Position numbers and translations under genes: made by a program. 64,000 nucleotides of DNA from Martelella mediterranea DSM 17316 (lineage in GTDB: Bacteria > Pseudomonadota > Alphaproteobacteria > Rhizobiales > Rhizobiaceae). Under the pieces are notes generated by a model, which searched no databases, was not told the DNA's origin, and saw only the letters and a program-made list of their open reading frames with translations. Of the stretch, positions 27,256-35,408 are shown in pieces (the first letter of the stretch is position 1; every line of letters begins with the position of its first letter). The DNA lies in NCBI RefSeq assembly GCF_002043005.1, contig NZ_CP020330.1, positions 3,118,001-3,182,000 on the forward strand, written 5' to 3'.

Positions 27256-27788
27256 ACAAGGCGCGCGATCCGCTGGCGGAGGCCTGCGGGTCGGTCGCCC
27301 TGGTTCTGGCCCTCAACAAGCCGGTCTATCCGCTCTATGTTTGGTTTCTCGCCGAAAGCGCCTTTCAGATTTCTCTCCTCACGGCGCTTTCTATGCCTTT
27401 TTACATCACAGTTTGGTGGCTTGCGCGCCGCGGCAAGTCATTTGTGGCAAGGCTCGGAATGGTCGCGGTGGGAACCGCCGATACCATCTTCATCGCCTTT
27501 GTCCTGGGCGGAGAGAGTGGCACGCTGATGTTCCTGTTCGCCTGTATTATGCTCGCCGGAATGGCCTTCCATGCGCGCGAGGTCTTGCTTTCACGCGCGC
27601 TGATAGGGCTGATACTCGTGCTGTTCGTGGCGCTCTACGGCCGGATCGGCGCACCGGTCCGGCCCGTTACGCCGGACGATATGCAGACGCTCGATTACCT
27701 TAACACGACGGGCGCGGCGGCGCTCGCGGCGTTCATCGCGTTGCGGTTCTTCCGAAGCCGAGCGGAGACCGTCACACCGCTGGCTTGA
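27252..27788 (+). CDS. Conserved-looking membrane protein of unknown function
   Basis: Protein of 178 residues with five or six hydrophobic helices (for example VYPLYVWFLAE, TLMFLFACIMLAGMAF, ALIGLILVLFVALYG). No family is recognised with confidence. Its ATG overlaps the DUF1295 stop (ATGA), so the two are coupled and probably work together. It overlaps the end of the leftward CFA-synthase-like gene by 17 bases tail to tail. Confidence 0.75.
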   Translation: MNKARDPLAEACGSVALVLALNKPVYPLYVWFLAESAFQISLLTALSMPFYITVWWLARRGKSFVARLGMVAVGTADTIFIAFVLGGESGTLMFLFACIMLAGMAFHAREVLLSRALIGLILVLFVALYGRIGAPVRPVTPDDMQTLDYLNTTGAAALAAFIALRFFRSRAETVTPLA

Positions 27789-28986
27789 TGAGGTGGAACT
27801 GCGCCACGTCGATGCGGCCGGCATCGAAGCCGGTCGCGCAGTAATTGAGATAATAGCGCCACATCCGCTGAAACCGGTCGTCGAAGCCGAGGGGACGGAT
27901 CGCATCCCATTCGGCCAGAAACCGGCGTTCCCATTCGAGCAGCGTGCGGGCATAATCCTTGCCGAAGGAGAAAAGATCCTTCACCGCAAGCCCGGCGCTG
28001 CCCGCGCCCTTCTTGAACGTTTCGATCGAGGGCAGCATGCCGCCCGGGAAGATATAGGCCTGGATGAAATCCGGGTTGCGGCGATAGTCGTCGAGCCGGT
28101 GATGCTCGATCGCGATCGACTGGATCACGGCCGTTCCGCCGGGCGTCAGGCGCTCATTGACGGTCTTGAAGAACACCGGCCAGTTTTCCTCGCCGACGGC
28201 CTCGAACATCTCGATCGAGACGATCTTGTCGAACGTGCCCTTGCAATCGCGATAGTCTTCCAGCCGGATATCGGCCCTGTCGGAAAGTCCGCTGGCGGCA
28301 AGCCGCTCGCGTGCATATTTCGCCTGCTCCTTGGAAAGCGTGAGGCCGGTGACATGACAGCCGGTGCGGGCGGCGGCGTGTTCGGCAAATCCGCCCCAGC
28401 CGCAGCCGATCTCCAGCACCCGGTCTTCCGGTCCGATCTGCAATCTCGCGATGATCCGGTCGTATTTGGCGGTCTGGGCCTCCGAAAGCGAGCGATCGCG
28501 GCCTTCGTAGAGCGCGCTCGAATAGGTCATCGTCTCGTCCAGCCAGAGCTTGTAGAAAGCGTTACCGAGATCGTAGTGGAAGGCGATGTTGCGGCGGCTG
28601 CCGGACTTGCTGTTGCGCCGCAGCTTATGCCTGAGAAGGCTGATCTTCCGAAACAGGAAGGATGAGGAAAGCGCGCTTGAAAGTTCGCTCTCATTGGCCA
28701 TCGCCAGGTCGAGCACGGCGGCCAGATCCGGCGTATCCCAGTGGCCATCGATATAGGCCCGGGCGAAACCGAGATCGCCATCTTTCAGGAGCTCAAGCAG
28801 GGGCCGGGCATTCCTGAGGCGGATCGCTGCCTCGGGTCCGTCGCAGCGGCCTTCCGTCCTATAGACCTGGCCGTTCGGGAAGGTGAGCGTAAGCGCGCCG
28901 GCGGTGATCCGATCGGCCATGCCGGCGATCAGCCGCTGCCAGAGATTGAGACCGCGATGGCTTTTGTGTTCAGGCTTCTTGCTCAT
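27772..28986 (-). CDS. Cyclopropane-fatty-acyl-phospholipid synthase family methyltransferase
   Basis: SAM-dependent methyltransferase of 404 residues acting on unsaturated acyl chains of membrane phospholipids. Seen: an N-terminal lipid-binding region, NIAFHYDLGNAFYKLWLDETMTYS (broken: HYDLGNAFYKLWLD, MTYSSALY), SAM motif VLEIGCGWGG, EMFEAVGEENW, and YIFPGGMLPS. The ATG at 28986 is preferred; it overlaps the end of the DUF1365 gene. In Rhodobacter sphaeroides, CFA-like enzymes belong to the ChrR-sigma singlet-oxygen regulon and to furan-fatty-acid synthesis; this gene could be either type. Confidence 0.9.
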   Translation of the reverse strand: MSKKPEHKSHRGLNLWQRLIAGMADRITAGALTLTFPNGQVYRTEGRCDGPEAAIRLRNARPLLELLKDGDLGFARAYIDGHWDTPDLAAVLDLAMANESELSSALSSSFLFRKISLLRHKLRRNSKSGSRRNIAFHYDLGNAFYKLWLDETMTYSSALYEGRDRSLSEAQTAKYDRIIARLQIGPEDRVLEIGCGWGGFAEHAAARTGCHVTGLTLSKEQAKYARERLAASGLSDRADIRLEDYRDCKGTFDKIVSIEMFEAVGEENWPVFFKTVNERLTPGGTAVIQSIAIEHHRLDDYRRNPDFIQAYIFPGGMLPSIETFKKGAGSAGLAVKDLFSFGKDYARTLLEWERRFLAEWDAIRPLGFDDRFQRMWRYYLNYCATGFDAGRIDVAQFHLIKPAV

Positions 28987-29773
28987 GATCGTTCTTGTCC
29001 CCTGTCGCACCGCCCGCAACCGCGCTTTGAACGCGATGGGCCGAAGGCCGGTGTCTGAATACCGGCATGCCTTTCAATATCAACCTCAATGCCTCGTAGT
29101 GAATACCGGCAATAATCTTGATGGTCATCAGCGGATAGGAAAAAAATGCCCGCGCCAGCGCGCGGTCCCCAAGCGCCATGCGCTGGCCGTCGAAACAGGC
29201 ATAAAGCAAGGGTCCTTCAGCATCCGTTTCGTTGATGGCGATCTTCACCCTGTCCTCCGGCGGCTGGATGGTGAAATGATAGGTGCATTCCATCGGAATA
29301 AAGGGCGAGACATAGAGCTGCTTGTCCGCCGTCTGGCGAATGGGCCGACCCTCGTCATCCACGGGAATGATGTAGGTGAAGCGTTCCTTGAAGGTGTTGC
29401 AGACCTCGTAGAGAATGGCCGTCAGCCGGTCGTCCTCCCGGTAGCAGAAATAGACCGTGAGCGGATTGAAGACGTAGCCGAGAATGCGCGGGTAGCAGAG
29501 CATTTCAACCCGCGAGGCGCTGCGACCGGACTTTTCCAGTTCGCCGAGCGCCCAGGCCTTGAGATCGCCGCCGGAAAGCGCGCCGTGATCTCGATCATGG
29601 ACGCTGAAGAGCGAGAACCCGTTATGGGCGAAGAGCTTCAGTTTACGTCCCATGGTCGGAAGCTCATCCAGATCGATCAGCAGCGAAAAGACGCGGTAAT
29701 CGAGCGCATGTTTCTTCGGCCGGTGGCGCCGGTGGACGACCTTGCCCTTGAAGATAGCGGAACGAAAACTCAT
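28970..29773 (-). CDS. DUF1365 family protein
   Basis: Protein of 267 residues. Seen: the family's start (AIFKGKVVHRRHRPKKHALDY, broken: GKVVHRRHRPKKHAL), YPRILGYVFNPLTVYFCY, and YVSPFIPMECTYHF. It has no assigned reaction. It is nearly always found between an FAD-dependent oxidoreductase and a CFA-synthase-like gene, exactly as here, with an ATGA overlap upstream and a 17-base overlap downstream. A shared step in acyl-chain modification is inferred. The ATG at 29773 is supported by the coupling. Confidence 0.88.
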   Translation of the reverse strand: MSFRSAIFKGKVVHRRHRPKKHALDYRVFSLLIDLDELPTMGRKLKLFAHNGFSLFSVHDRDHGALSGGDLKAWALGELEKSGRSASRVEMLCYPRILGYVFNPLTVYFCYREDDRLTAILYEVCNTFKERFTYIIPVDDEGRPIRQTADKQLYVSPFIPMECTYHFTIQPPEDRVKIAINETDAEGPLLYACFDGQRMALGDRALARAFFSYPLMTIKIIAGIHYEALRLILKGMPVFRHRPSAHRVQSAVAGGATGDKNDHEQEA

Positions 29774-31128
29774 TCGGCGGCCACGCGCTCCGGTTCGAGG
29801 AATATCCTGCCGGATTCGTCTTCGACGTTCCAGGGGCGCCTGACGCCTGCGACCGCCTCGGCGGCGGCGAGACCGGATTGCAGCCCGTCTTCGTGAAACC
29901 CGCTGCCGAAATGCGCGCCGCAATACCAGACATTGCCCTGGCCCTGAATGCGCCAAAGATCGCGCTGCGCGTCGATCGCCGCCTTGTCGAACAGCGGATG
30001 CATGTAGGTGTAGCGCGCGTGGACAAGTTCCGGCCGGATTTCCTCGCAAGGATTGAGCGTCACGAACAGCGGCACGCGCTCATCGATATTCTGCAGCCGG
30101 TTCATCCAGTAGGTGACGCAAAGGTTTGGCGTACCGCCATCCCGACGCTCGAGATAATTCCAGCTCGACCAGACCTTGCGATGGGCCGGCATCAGGCGCT
30201 CGTCGCTGTGGAGCCAGGCTTCATTCGTGGTGTAGCGGAAGGCGGAAAGCAGGTTTCGCTCTTCCTCCGCGGGATTGTCGAGCAGCTTCAACGCCTGATC
30301 GCCATGGGTTGCGACGACCACCGCATCGAATCGCTCCTCCGCGCCCCCGGCAAGCAGCCTGATGCCGCCCCCGTCCCGCACGATGCGCTCAACCGGCGTG
30401 TTGAGGCGCACCGGGCCGCTGATCTGTTCCAGCATCCTTGTCACATAGGAACGGCTGCCGCCCGTGACGGTGCGCCATTGCGGGCGGTCTACCAGCGTCA
30501 ACAGACCGTGGCTTTCGAAGAAGCGGGTGAAGGCTGCGAGCGGATAGGCGCGCATCTGCTCAGGCGTCGTCGACCAGATCGCGGCGCCCATGGGCAGGAT
30601 ATGGTCGCGCACGAACCGCTTGGAATAGCCGCGCGCGTCGAGATAATCCCCGAGGGTCAGATCCTGGTCGGCTTCCGATCTGGCGGCTGCGGGCGCATGG
30701 CGGTAGAAGCGGAAAATATCGTAGACCATGCGCCAGAAGCTGAAGCGCAATATGTTCGATTTCTGCGCCAACAGCGTTGCGATATTGCTGCCGCCATATT
30801 CGAACGCGCCATTATCCAGCGACGCCGAAAACGACATCTCGGAGGCCTCGGTCTCGACCCCGAGATAGGAAAACATGGCCGTCAGATTCGGATAATTGCG
30901 CTCGTTATAAACGATAAAGCCGGTATCGACCGGGATCGTGCGATCGCCCACGGCGACATCGGCGGTATTCGAATGTCCGCCCGGCCGGTCGTCAGCCTCG
31001 AACAGCGTCACATGGCAGGACCGGCTCAACAGCCAGGCGGCGGAGAGCCCTGAAATGCCGGAGCCGATGACCGCGACCTTCCTGTCGGCGCGAAGCTTTC
31101 TGTAAGCGTTTTCCTGGGGGTGGTGCAT
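29770..31128 (-). CDS. FAD/NAD(P)-binding oxidoreductase (amine-oxidase-like)
   Basis: Flavoprotein of 452 residues. Seen: N-terminal dinucleotide-binding VAVIGSGISGLSAAWLL followed by EADDRPGGHSNT, the GAAIWSTTPEQM core segment, FDAVVVATHGDQALKLL, and a C-terminal NVWYCGAHFGSGFHEDGLQSG (broken: YCGAHFGSGFHEDGL) FAD-contact motif. It is first in the leftward operon with DUF1365 and CFA synthase, immediately behind a candidate AATCC-N16-CGTAA promoter. The ATG at 31128 matches the conserved start of the fold; longer frames run into the intergenic region. Substrate probably a lipid chain, by context. Confidence 0.9.
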   Translation of the reverse strand: MHHPQENAYRKLRADRKVAVIGSGISGLSAAWLLSRSCHVTLFEADDRPGGHSNTADVAVGDRTIPVDTGFIVYNERNYPNLTAMFSYLGVETEASEMSFSASLDNGAFEYGGSNIATLLAQKSNILRFSFWRMVYDIFRFYRHAPAAARSEADQDLTLGDYLDARGYSKRFVRDHILPMGAAIWSTTPEQMRAYPLAAFTRFFESHGLLTLVDRPQWRTVTGGSRSYVTRMLEQISGPVRLNTPVERIVRDGGGIRLLAGGAEERFDAVVVATHGDQALKLLDNPAEEERNLLSAFRYTTNEAWLHSDERLMPAHRKVWSSWNYLERRDGGTPNLCVTYWMNRLQNIDERVPLFVTLNPCEEIRPELVHARYTYMHPLFDKAAIDAQRDLWRIQGQGNVWYCGAHFGSGFHEDGLQSGLAAAEAVAGVRRPWNVEDESGRIFLEPERVAAE

Positions 31129-31160
31129 CGTGTTGTTTCCGCCTTGTTGTTCACCATGAT

Positions 31161-31186
31161 TTACGCGACGACCCGCGTGATGGATT
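31161..31186 (-). promoter_or_regulatory. Candidate ECF-sigma promoter for the FAD/DUF1365/CFA operon
   Basis: On the minus strand AATCC (31186-31182) and CGTAA (31165-31161) are 16 bases apart. The predicted start of transcription would lie about 25 bases before the FAD gene. The pattern matches the one on the opposite strand at 31216-31241, and the spacing fits the Rhodobacter RpoE consensus as I recall it (TGATCC-N18-TAAGA). Confidence 0.55.
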
Positions 31187-31215
31187 GAAAAGGCGCAAAA
31201 TTTATCGGAACCTGT

Positions 31216-31241
31216 AATCCGGACGGAAATCGCGGCCGTAA
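31216..31241 (+). promoter_or_regulatory. Candidate ECF-sigma promoter for the sigma-chrR operon (autoregulation)
   Basis: AATCC (31216-31220) and CGTAA (31237-31241) are 16 bases apart, upstream of the sigma gene. It would make the sigma factor drive its own operon, as is usual for ECF sigma factors. It also argues against translation starting at the ATG at 31250, which would lie at the transcription start. Confidence 0.55.
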
Positions 31242-31339
31242 TAGCCGGTATGCTTGAAAGCGCTTGCCCCATGCCGGTCACCGGTCCGATCCCTGCAGCG
31301 CCCCGAAAAGGGGCGGCAGGCCGCGCCATGCGAAAACGG

Positions 31340-31921
31340 ATGCGCACCGGGAAGGTGAGGAGTTTGCCCGAACTATCGGTAGAGGAAATGTCGCACTGCC
31401 TGGTCAGTGTCGGACGAACGCGGGACATGGCGGCCTATGAACGCCTGTTTCGCCATTTCGGCCCGCGCATCCGCAGCTACATGATGAAACGCGCATCGGA
31501 CCCGGCGCTTGCCGAGGAACTGATGCAGGAAACCATGATGATGGTCTGGCGCAAGGCGGAACTGTTTGATCCCGCGCGTGGCAATGCCTCGGCCTGGATC
31601 TTCACCGTCGCGCGTAACGTCAGGGTCGACAGCCTGAGAAAGATGCGCCGGCCGGAATTCGATCCGGACGACCCGGCACTGGTGCCGGACGGACCGGAAG
31701 CGCCGGACGTCCAGTTCGAGCAGGACGAGAATGCCGCGCGGATGCGCTCAGCACTCTCCGGCCTGCCGGAGGAACAGGCCGAGCTTCTGCGAATGTCGTT
31801 TTTCGAGGAAGTCTCCCACAGTATCATCGCCGAACGCCTGGACCTTCCACTGGGCACGGTCAAATCCAGAATCAGAGCAGCATTTTCCAGGCTAAGAACC
31901 GCGCTTGGGGAAAATCAATGA
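31340..31921 (+). CDS. ECF (group IV) RNA polymerase sigma factor, RpoE/ChrR type
   Basis: Sigma factor that redirects RNA polymerase under stress. Seen: region 2 (AYERLFRHFGPRIRSYMMKR, then AEELMQETMMMVWRKAELFDP and ARNVRVDSLRKMRRPEFDPD, each cut short here) and region 4 (LSGLPEEQAELLRMSFFEEVSHSIIA, LPLGTVKSRIRAAFSRLR). The start is uncertain: ATG at 31340 gives 193 residues, ATG at 31388 gives 177; both fit the family. Its stop overlaps the anti-sigma ATG (ATGA). By family, it answers to singlet oxygen or related oxidants through ChrR. Confidence 0.88.
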   Translation: MRTGKVRSLPELSVEEMSHCLVSVGRTRDMAAYERLFRHFGPRIRSYMMKRASDPALAEELMQETMMMVWRKAELFDPARGNASAWIFTVARNVRVDSLRKMRRPEFDPDDPALVPDGPEAPDVQFEQDENAARMRSALSGLPEEQAELLRMSFFEEVSHSIIAERLDLPLGTVKSRIRAAFSRLRTALGENQ

Positions 31922-32592
31922 AGACAGGCACCATCCATCACCATATCAGCGACGCGCTTCTGCTCGAATATGCCTCGGGCAACCTCGAGGAGAGCTGGTC
32001 GCTCGCGGTGGCAACCCATCTGGCGCTTTGCCCGCATTGTCGCGCAAGGTTGCGGCTGATGGAGGCCGCTGGCGGCGCCCTCATGGAAGAGGCGGAACCC
32101 GAAACCGCGGAGATTTCCGAGGACGCCTCCTGGGCGGCGCTTCAGGCACGACTGCAGGCGACGGATGTCGAAGCCAAAGCCAAACCGGCGCCGGCCGCGC
32201 CCGGCGCCGCGCTGATACCCGAACCGCTGCGCTCCTATGTCGGGGCGACCTTCGACGACGTGCCGTGGCGTCGCCTGGGGCTCTATGCCCATCAGGCGCT
32301 GCTTGAGACCGAGGACAAGGGCATTCAGGTGCGCCTGCTGCGGGTCGATGCCGGCAAACCGCTGCCCGAGCACAGCCATGGCGGCCGCGAGCTGACGCTG
32401 GTGCTGCACGGCAGCTTCACCTCGGAAGGCCAGGTCTTCGGGCCCGGCGATTTCGAGGAGGAGGACGAGGATACAATCCATCAGCCGGTGGTGGGGCCCG
32501 AGTCCGAATGCATATGCCTTGCCGTCACCGATGCGCCGCTCAGGTTCCAGAGCCGGTTCATGCGCGTGTTGCAACCCCTTCTGGATATCTGA
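31918..32592 (+). CDS. chrR: ChrR-type zinc anti-sigma factor with cupin domain
   Basis: Anti-sigma factor of 224 residues. Seen: an N-terminal zinc anti-sigma domain with an upstream His (7-9) and H34-x3-C38-x2-C41, then a C-terminal cupin with EHSHGGRE (His152, His154, Glu158) and a later His188 in EDTIHQP. Family knowledge: the first domain binds the sigma factor, and the cupin is needed for the response to singlet oxygen and related signals. The start codon overlaps the sigma stop, which keeps the two in balance. Confidence 0.92.
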   Translation: MKTGTIHHHISDALLLEYASGNLEESWSLAVATHLALCPHCRARLRLMEAAGGALMEEAEPETAEISEDASWAALQARLQATDVEAKAKPAPAAPGAALIPEPLRSYVGATFDDVPWRRLGLYAHQALLETEDKGIQVRLLRVDAGKPLPEHSHGGRELTLVLHGSFTSEGQVFGPGDFEEEDEDTIHQPVVGPESECICLAVTDAPLRFQSRFMRVLQPLLDI

Positions 32593-32601
32593 GGTGAACC
32601 C

Positions 32602-33015
32602 GTGAAACGCGCCCTGACGGCTTTCGTGGCCACGGCCATCTGCTTTTCCCTGCTGGATTTCATCTGGCTCGGCACGATCGCCTTTCCATTCTACCAATCC
32701 GAGATCGGGCCGCTGCTGCTGCCGTCGCCCAACTGGACCGCCGGCCTGAGCTTCTATTTCATGTATCTGATCGGCATCTTCTATTTCGCCGTTCTGCCGG
32801 GCGTCAGGGCCGGCTCGGCGCTGAAGGGCCTCGTGAACGGCGCGGTTTTCGGGCTGATGGCCTATGGCACCTACGATCTCACCAATATGGCAACCCTTGC
32901 CGGCTGGTCGTGGACCGTGGTCTTCGTCGATATGGCCTGGGGCGCGTTTGCCACCGGGCTGACCGGCCTTGTCGCCTCTTTCGCGACGCTGAAGCTGACC
33001 CGCAGCCCGGCTTGA
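32602..33015 (+). CDS. DUF2177 membrane protein
   Basis: Membrane protein of 137 residues with four helices. Seen: the family start FSLLDFIWLGTIAFPFYQSEIG (broken: LLDFIWLG, FYQSEIGPLL) and GLMAYGTYDLTNMATL. It begins ten bases after chrR, so it shares the sigma operon. DUF2177 proteins have no known activity; the operon position points to a membrane role in the same stress response. Confidence 0.85.
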   Translation: MKRALTAFVATAICFSLLDFIWLGTIAFPFYQSEIGPLLLPSPNWTAGLSFYFMYLIGIFYFAVLPGVRAGSALKGLVNGAVFGLMAYGTYDLTNMATLAGWSWTVVFVDMAWGAFATGLTGLVASFATLKLTRSPA

Positions 33016-33061
33016 CTTCGCCCTTGCCGTGCCGTTTGAAAGGCGCGGAAGGGTGACCCTC

Positions 33062-33652
33062 ATGTTCAAGCTCAAAGGTCCCGCGACATCGGAGCGGGAG
33101 ATCAAAAAAAGCCGCTTTGCGACGATTGCCGCCCCGGTGGATGACGAGGCGGCGGCAAAAACTTTTATCGCCGAAAACAGCTTCGCCGATGCCACCCATA
33201 ATTGCTGGGCCTGGCGCATTGGCGCGGACTACCGATTCTCCGACGACGGCGAGCCCGGCGGGACGGCCGGAAAGCCGATCCTTCAGGCGATCGAGGCTCA
33301 GGAGATCGATAGCGTCGCGGTGCTTGTGTCGCGCTGGTTCGGCGGCGTGAAGCTCGGCACGGGCGGACTGGCGCGCGCCTATGGCGGCAGTGCCGCGGAA
33401 TGCCTGCGGCTGGCCGAAAAGCTGCCGATCGTGGCGATGACGGCGGGGGTGTTGCCGGTTGCCTTCTCCGATCTGGCGCTTGTGGAGGCGCGGCTTCAGG
33501 ATGTTGATGGCCTCGTGATCGCCGACCGCGATTTCACCGAAACCGGGGCCGACTTTCATCTGCGTGTGCCGGAGGCGGGGGCCGCGGCGCTGGCCGAGCT
33601 TGTGCGCGAACTCACGAATGGCCGCAGCAGCGTGAAATTCGATGACGACTGA
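33062..33652 (+). CDS. YigZ/IMPACT family protein
   Basis: Protein of 196 residues. Seen: EREIKKSRFATIAAPV, ATHNCWAWRIG, FSDDGEPGGTAGKPIL, and VSRWFGGVKLGTGGLARAYG, which are the conserved blocks of the UPF0029/IMPACT fold. In eukaryotes IMPACT relatives modulate translation; the bacterial role is not settled. The ATG at 33062 has GGAAGGG upstream. It follows the DUF2177 gene by 46 bases and may be transcribed from it. Confidence 0.9.
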   Translation: MFKLKGPATSEREIKKSRFATIAAPVDDEAAAKTFIAENSFADATHNCWAWRIGADYRFSDDGEPGGTAGKPILQAIEAQEIDSVAVLVSRWFGGVKLGTGGLARAYGGSAAECLRLAEKLPIVAMTAGVLPVAFSDLALVEARLQDVDGLVIADRDFTETGADFHLRVPEAGAAALAELVRELTNGRSSVKFDDD

Positions 33653-33739
33653 GCGGATTTATCCGCTATGCTGCGGGAACCCGCCGCATGCGCCGGCGTT
33701 GATACGCTGTCGCCCCATTTTTCCGCAAAGGTCACCTTC

Positions 33740-34078
33740 ATGCGCTCCGCTCTCACCGTCATCGCCCTTGCCGCAACGCTTGCCGCCTGCACCCAGCGCG
33801 CCGATTCGATCGGTGCCATTCCGGTTTCGCCCGAGGAATTCGCCGGCAGCAGTTGCGAGACGCTGCTCAGCCAATATGAGGATGAGAACGCGAAGCTGAA
33901 GGACCTTGCGCAAGAGCAGGACAGCGAGATCGTGGGCGATGTGCGCATGTTCGGCGCAAGCCTCGGCAGCATGTCCGAGGACCAGAACATCAAGAACCAG
34001 GAAACCGCGATCGCCTACGCCAAGGGTCGCGTCAACGCGCTGGACATCGCGATGCGCCGGAAGAACTGCGCGATGTGA
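33740..34078 (+). CDS. Small predicted lipoprotein
   Basis: Protein of 112 residues with a signal peptide ending in lipobox LAAC (MRSALTVIALAATLAAC). The mature part is helical and charged (SCETLLSQYEDENAKLKDLAQ, then RVNALDIAMRRKNCAM) and holds two cysteines besides the lipid Cys. No family is recognised beyond short rhizobial lipoproteins. It stands 87 bases after the YigZ gene. Confidence 0.75.
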   Translation: MRSALTVIALAATLAACTQRADSIGAIPVSPEEFAGSSCETLLSQYEDENAKLKDLAQEQDSEIVGDVRMFGASLGSMSEDQNIKNQETAIAYAKGRVNALDIAMRRKNCAM

Positions 34079-34241
34079 GGCGATTGCGCTTGCCCGCCGC
34101 CGCCGCGTATAGAGGAACGGGAGCCGATTCCCGGTGACGGGAAAGATCAGCCATGTTGGATGGACCGGACCCGTCCGCCGGGTATGACGCAGCGTCGTCC
34201 CGCGGCTGCGGGCGATCCGGCGTTACAGGATTGTCCGCACG

Positions 34242-35333
34242 ATGAATTCCGCAGAAGAGCCGGAAGAACCGGCCTCCGCTGACGGCGGGAAAAGACAGCT
34301 TCTGCGCATCTGGCTTCCGCTTCTGGCGCTCTCCATCCTGCTCGTGATCCTCATGCAGCTTGTCGCGCTGCCGGCCTCGCTGCTTTTGGGCCCGATGCTG
34401 GCGTCGATCCTGATCGTGTTTTCCGGGCGGCGGATCACCATGCCGCGCCTGCCGTTCAACCTGGCGCAGGGCGTGCTCGGCTGCCTGATCGCGCGCACCA
34501 TGACATGGCCGGTGCTGCAGGAAATCGCCGCCGACTGGATGATCTTCGTGGGCGGCGTGCTCTCGGTGGTGTTCGCCAGCATCGCGATCGGTTGGGTTCT
34601 GGCGCGCTATCAGGTGTTGCCCGGCACGACCGCGATCTGGGGCGCGTTTCCCGGCGCTGCGAGCGTGATGACGCTGATGTCCGCCTCGTTCGGAGCCGAC
34701 ATGCGGCTCGTCGCCTTCATGCAATATACCCGCGTCGTCATCGTCACCCTCGTCGCCGCCACCTTCGCGCGGTTCTGGACCGGCGGCGCGGCGCAAACGG
34801 CCGTACCGGTCTACTGGTTCGCCGAGCCGGCATGGGGCCCGCTTGCCCAGACGCTCGCCCTGATCCTGATCGGCGTGTTCTTCGGCCGGTGGCTTAAGCT
34901 GCCGGCGGGACCGATGCTGGCGACGGTGATCGCCGGCTCGGTGCTCAATGTCACGGGCCTGATCGAGATCGAACTGCCGCAGATCCTGCTTGCCATCGCC
35001 TATGCCACGCTCGGCTGGGGCATCGGCGCGCGCTTCGACCGCGCCGTGATCGTCGATGCCGGCCGCGCCATGCCGCGCGTCATCGCCTCGATCCTCGCGC
35101 TGGTGGCGATCTGCGGCGTGCTGGCGGCGCTGCTCGTCTGGCTCACGGGCATCGATCCGCTGTCGGCCTATCTCGCCACCAGCCCGGGCGGCGCGGATTC
35201 GATCGCGATCATCTCCGCCTCCACCGATGTCGACGTCGCCTTCGTGATGTCGATGCAGATCGCCCGGTTCTTCTTCGTGATGGCGCTCGGGCCGATCCTC
35301 GCCAAGCTGGTGGCGAAGCACAGCCGGTTCTGA
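34242..35333 (+). CDS. AbrB-family (PF05145) membrane protein
   Basis: Membrane protein of 363 residues with about ten helices in two similar halves. Seen: LPASLLLGPMLASILIVFSGRRI in the first half, LPAGPMLATVIAGSVLNVTG in the second (each cut here), and LVWLTGIDPLSAYLATSPGGAD near the end, all typical of the AbrB/YkvP-like 'duplication' family. Despite the family name, these are membrane proteins, often near transporters, and their substrate is unknown. The gene is monocistronic by spacing. Confidence 0.85.
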   Translation: MNSAEEPEEPASADGGKRQLLRIWLPLLALSILLVILMQLVALPASLLLGPMLASILIVFSGRRITMPRLPFNLAQGVLGCLIARTMTWPVLQEIAADWMIFVGGVLSVVFASIAIGWVLARYQVLPGTTAIWGAFPGAASVMTLMSASFGADMRLVAFMQYTRVVIVTLVAATFARFWTGGAAQTAVPVYWFAEPAWGPLAQTLALILIGVFFGRWLKLPAGPMLATVIAGSVLNVTGLIEIELPQILLAIAYATLGWGIGARFDRAVIVDAGRAMPRVIASILALVAICGVLAALLVWLTGIDPLSAYLATSPGGADSIAIISASTDVDVAFVMSMQIARFFFVMALGPILAKLVAKHSRF

Positions 35334-35408
35334 ACCGATTTTGATTGTCCACGGCCCGCTGCCGGGTTAGCCTTCGCCAACGATAACAGGTGCGACGGAG
35401 GACAGATC

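Noticed and set aside
31207..31212. GGAACC as a general-stress (EcfG) -35 box
   Set aside because: No CGTT lies at the needed 16-17 bases; the AATCC-N16-CGTAA reading explains the region better.
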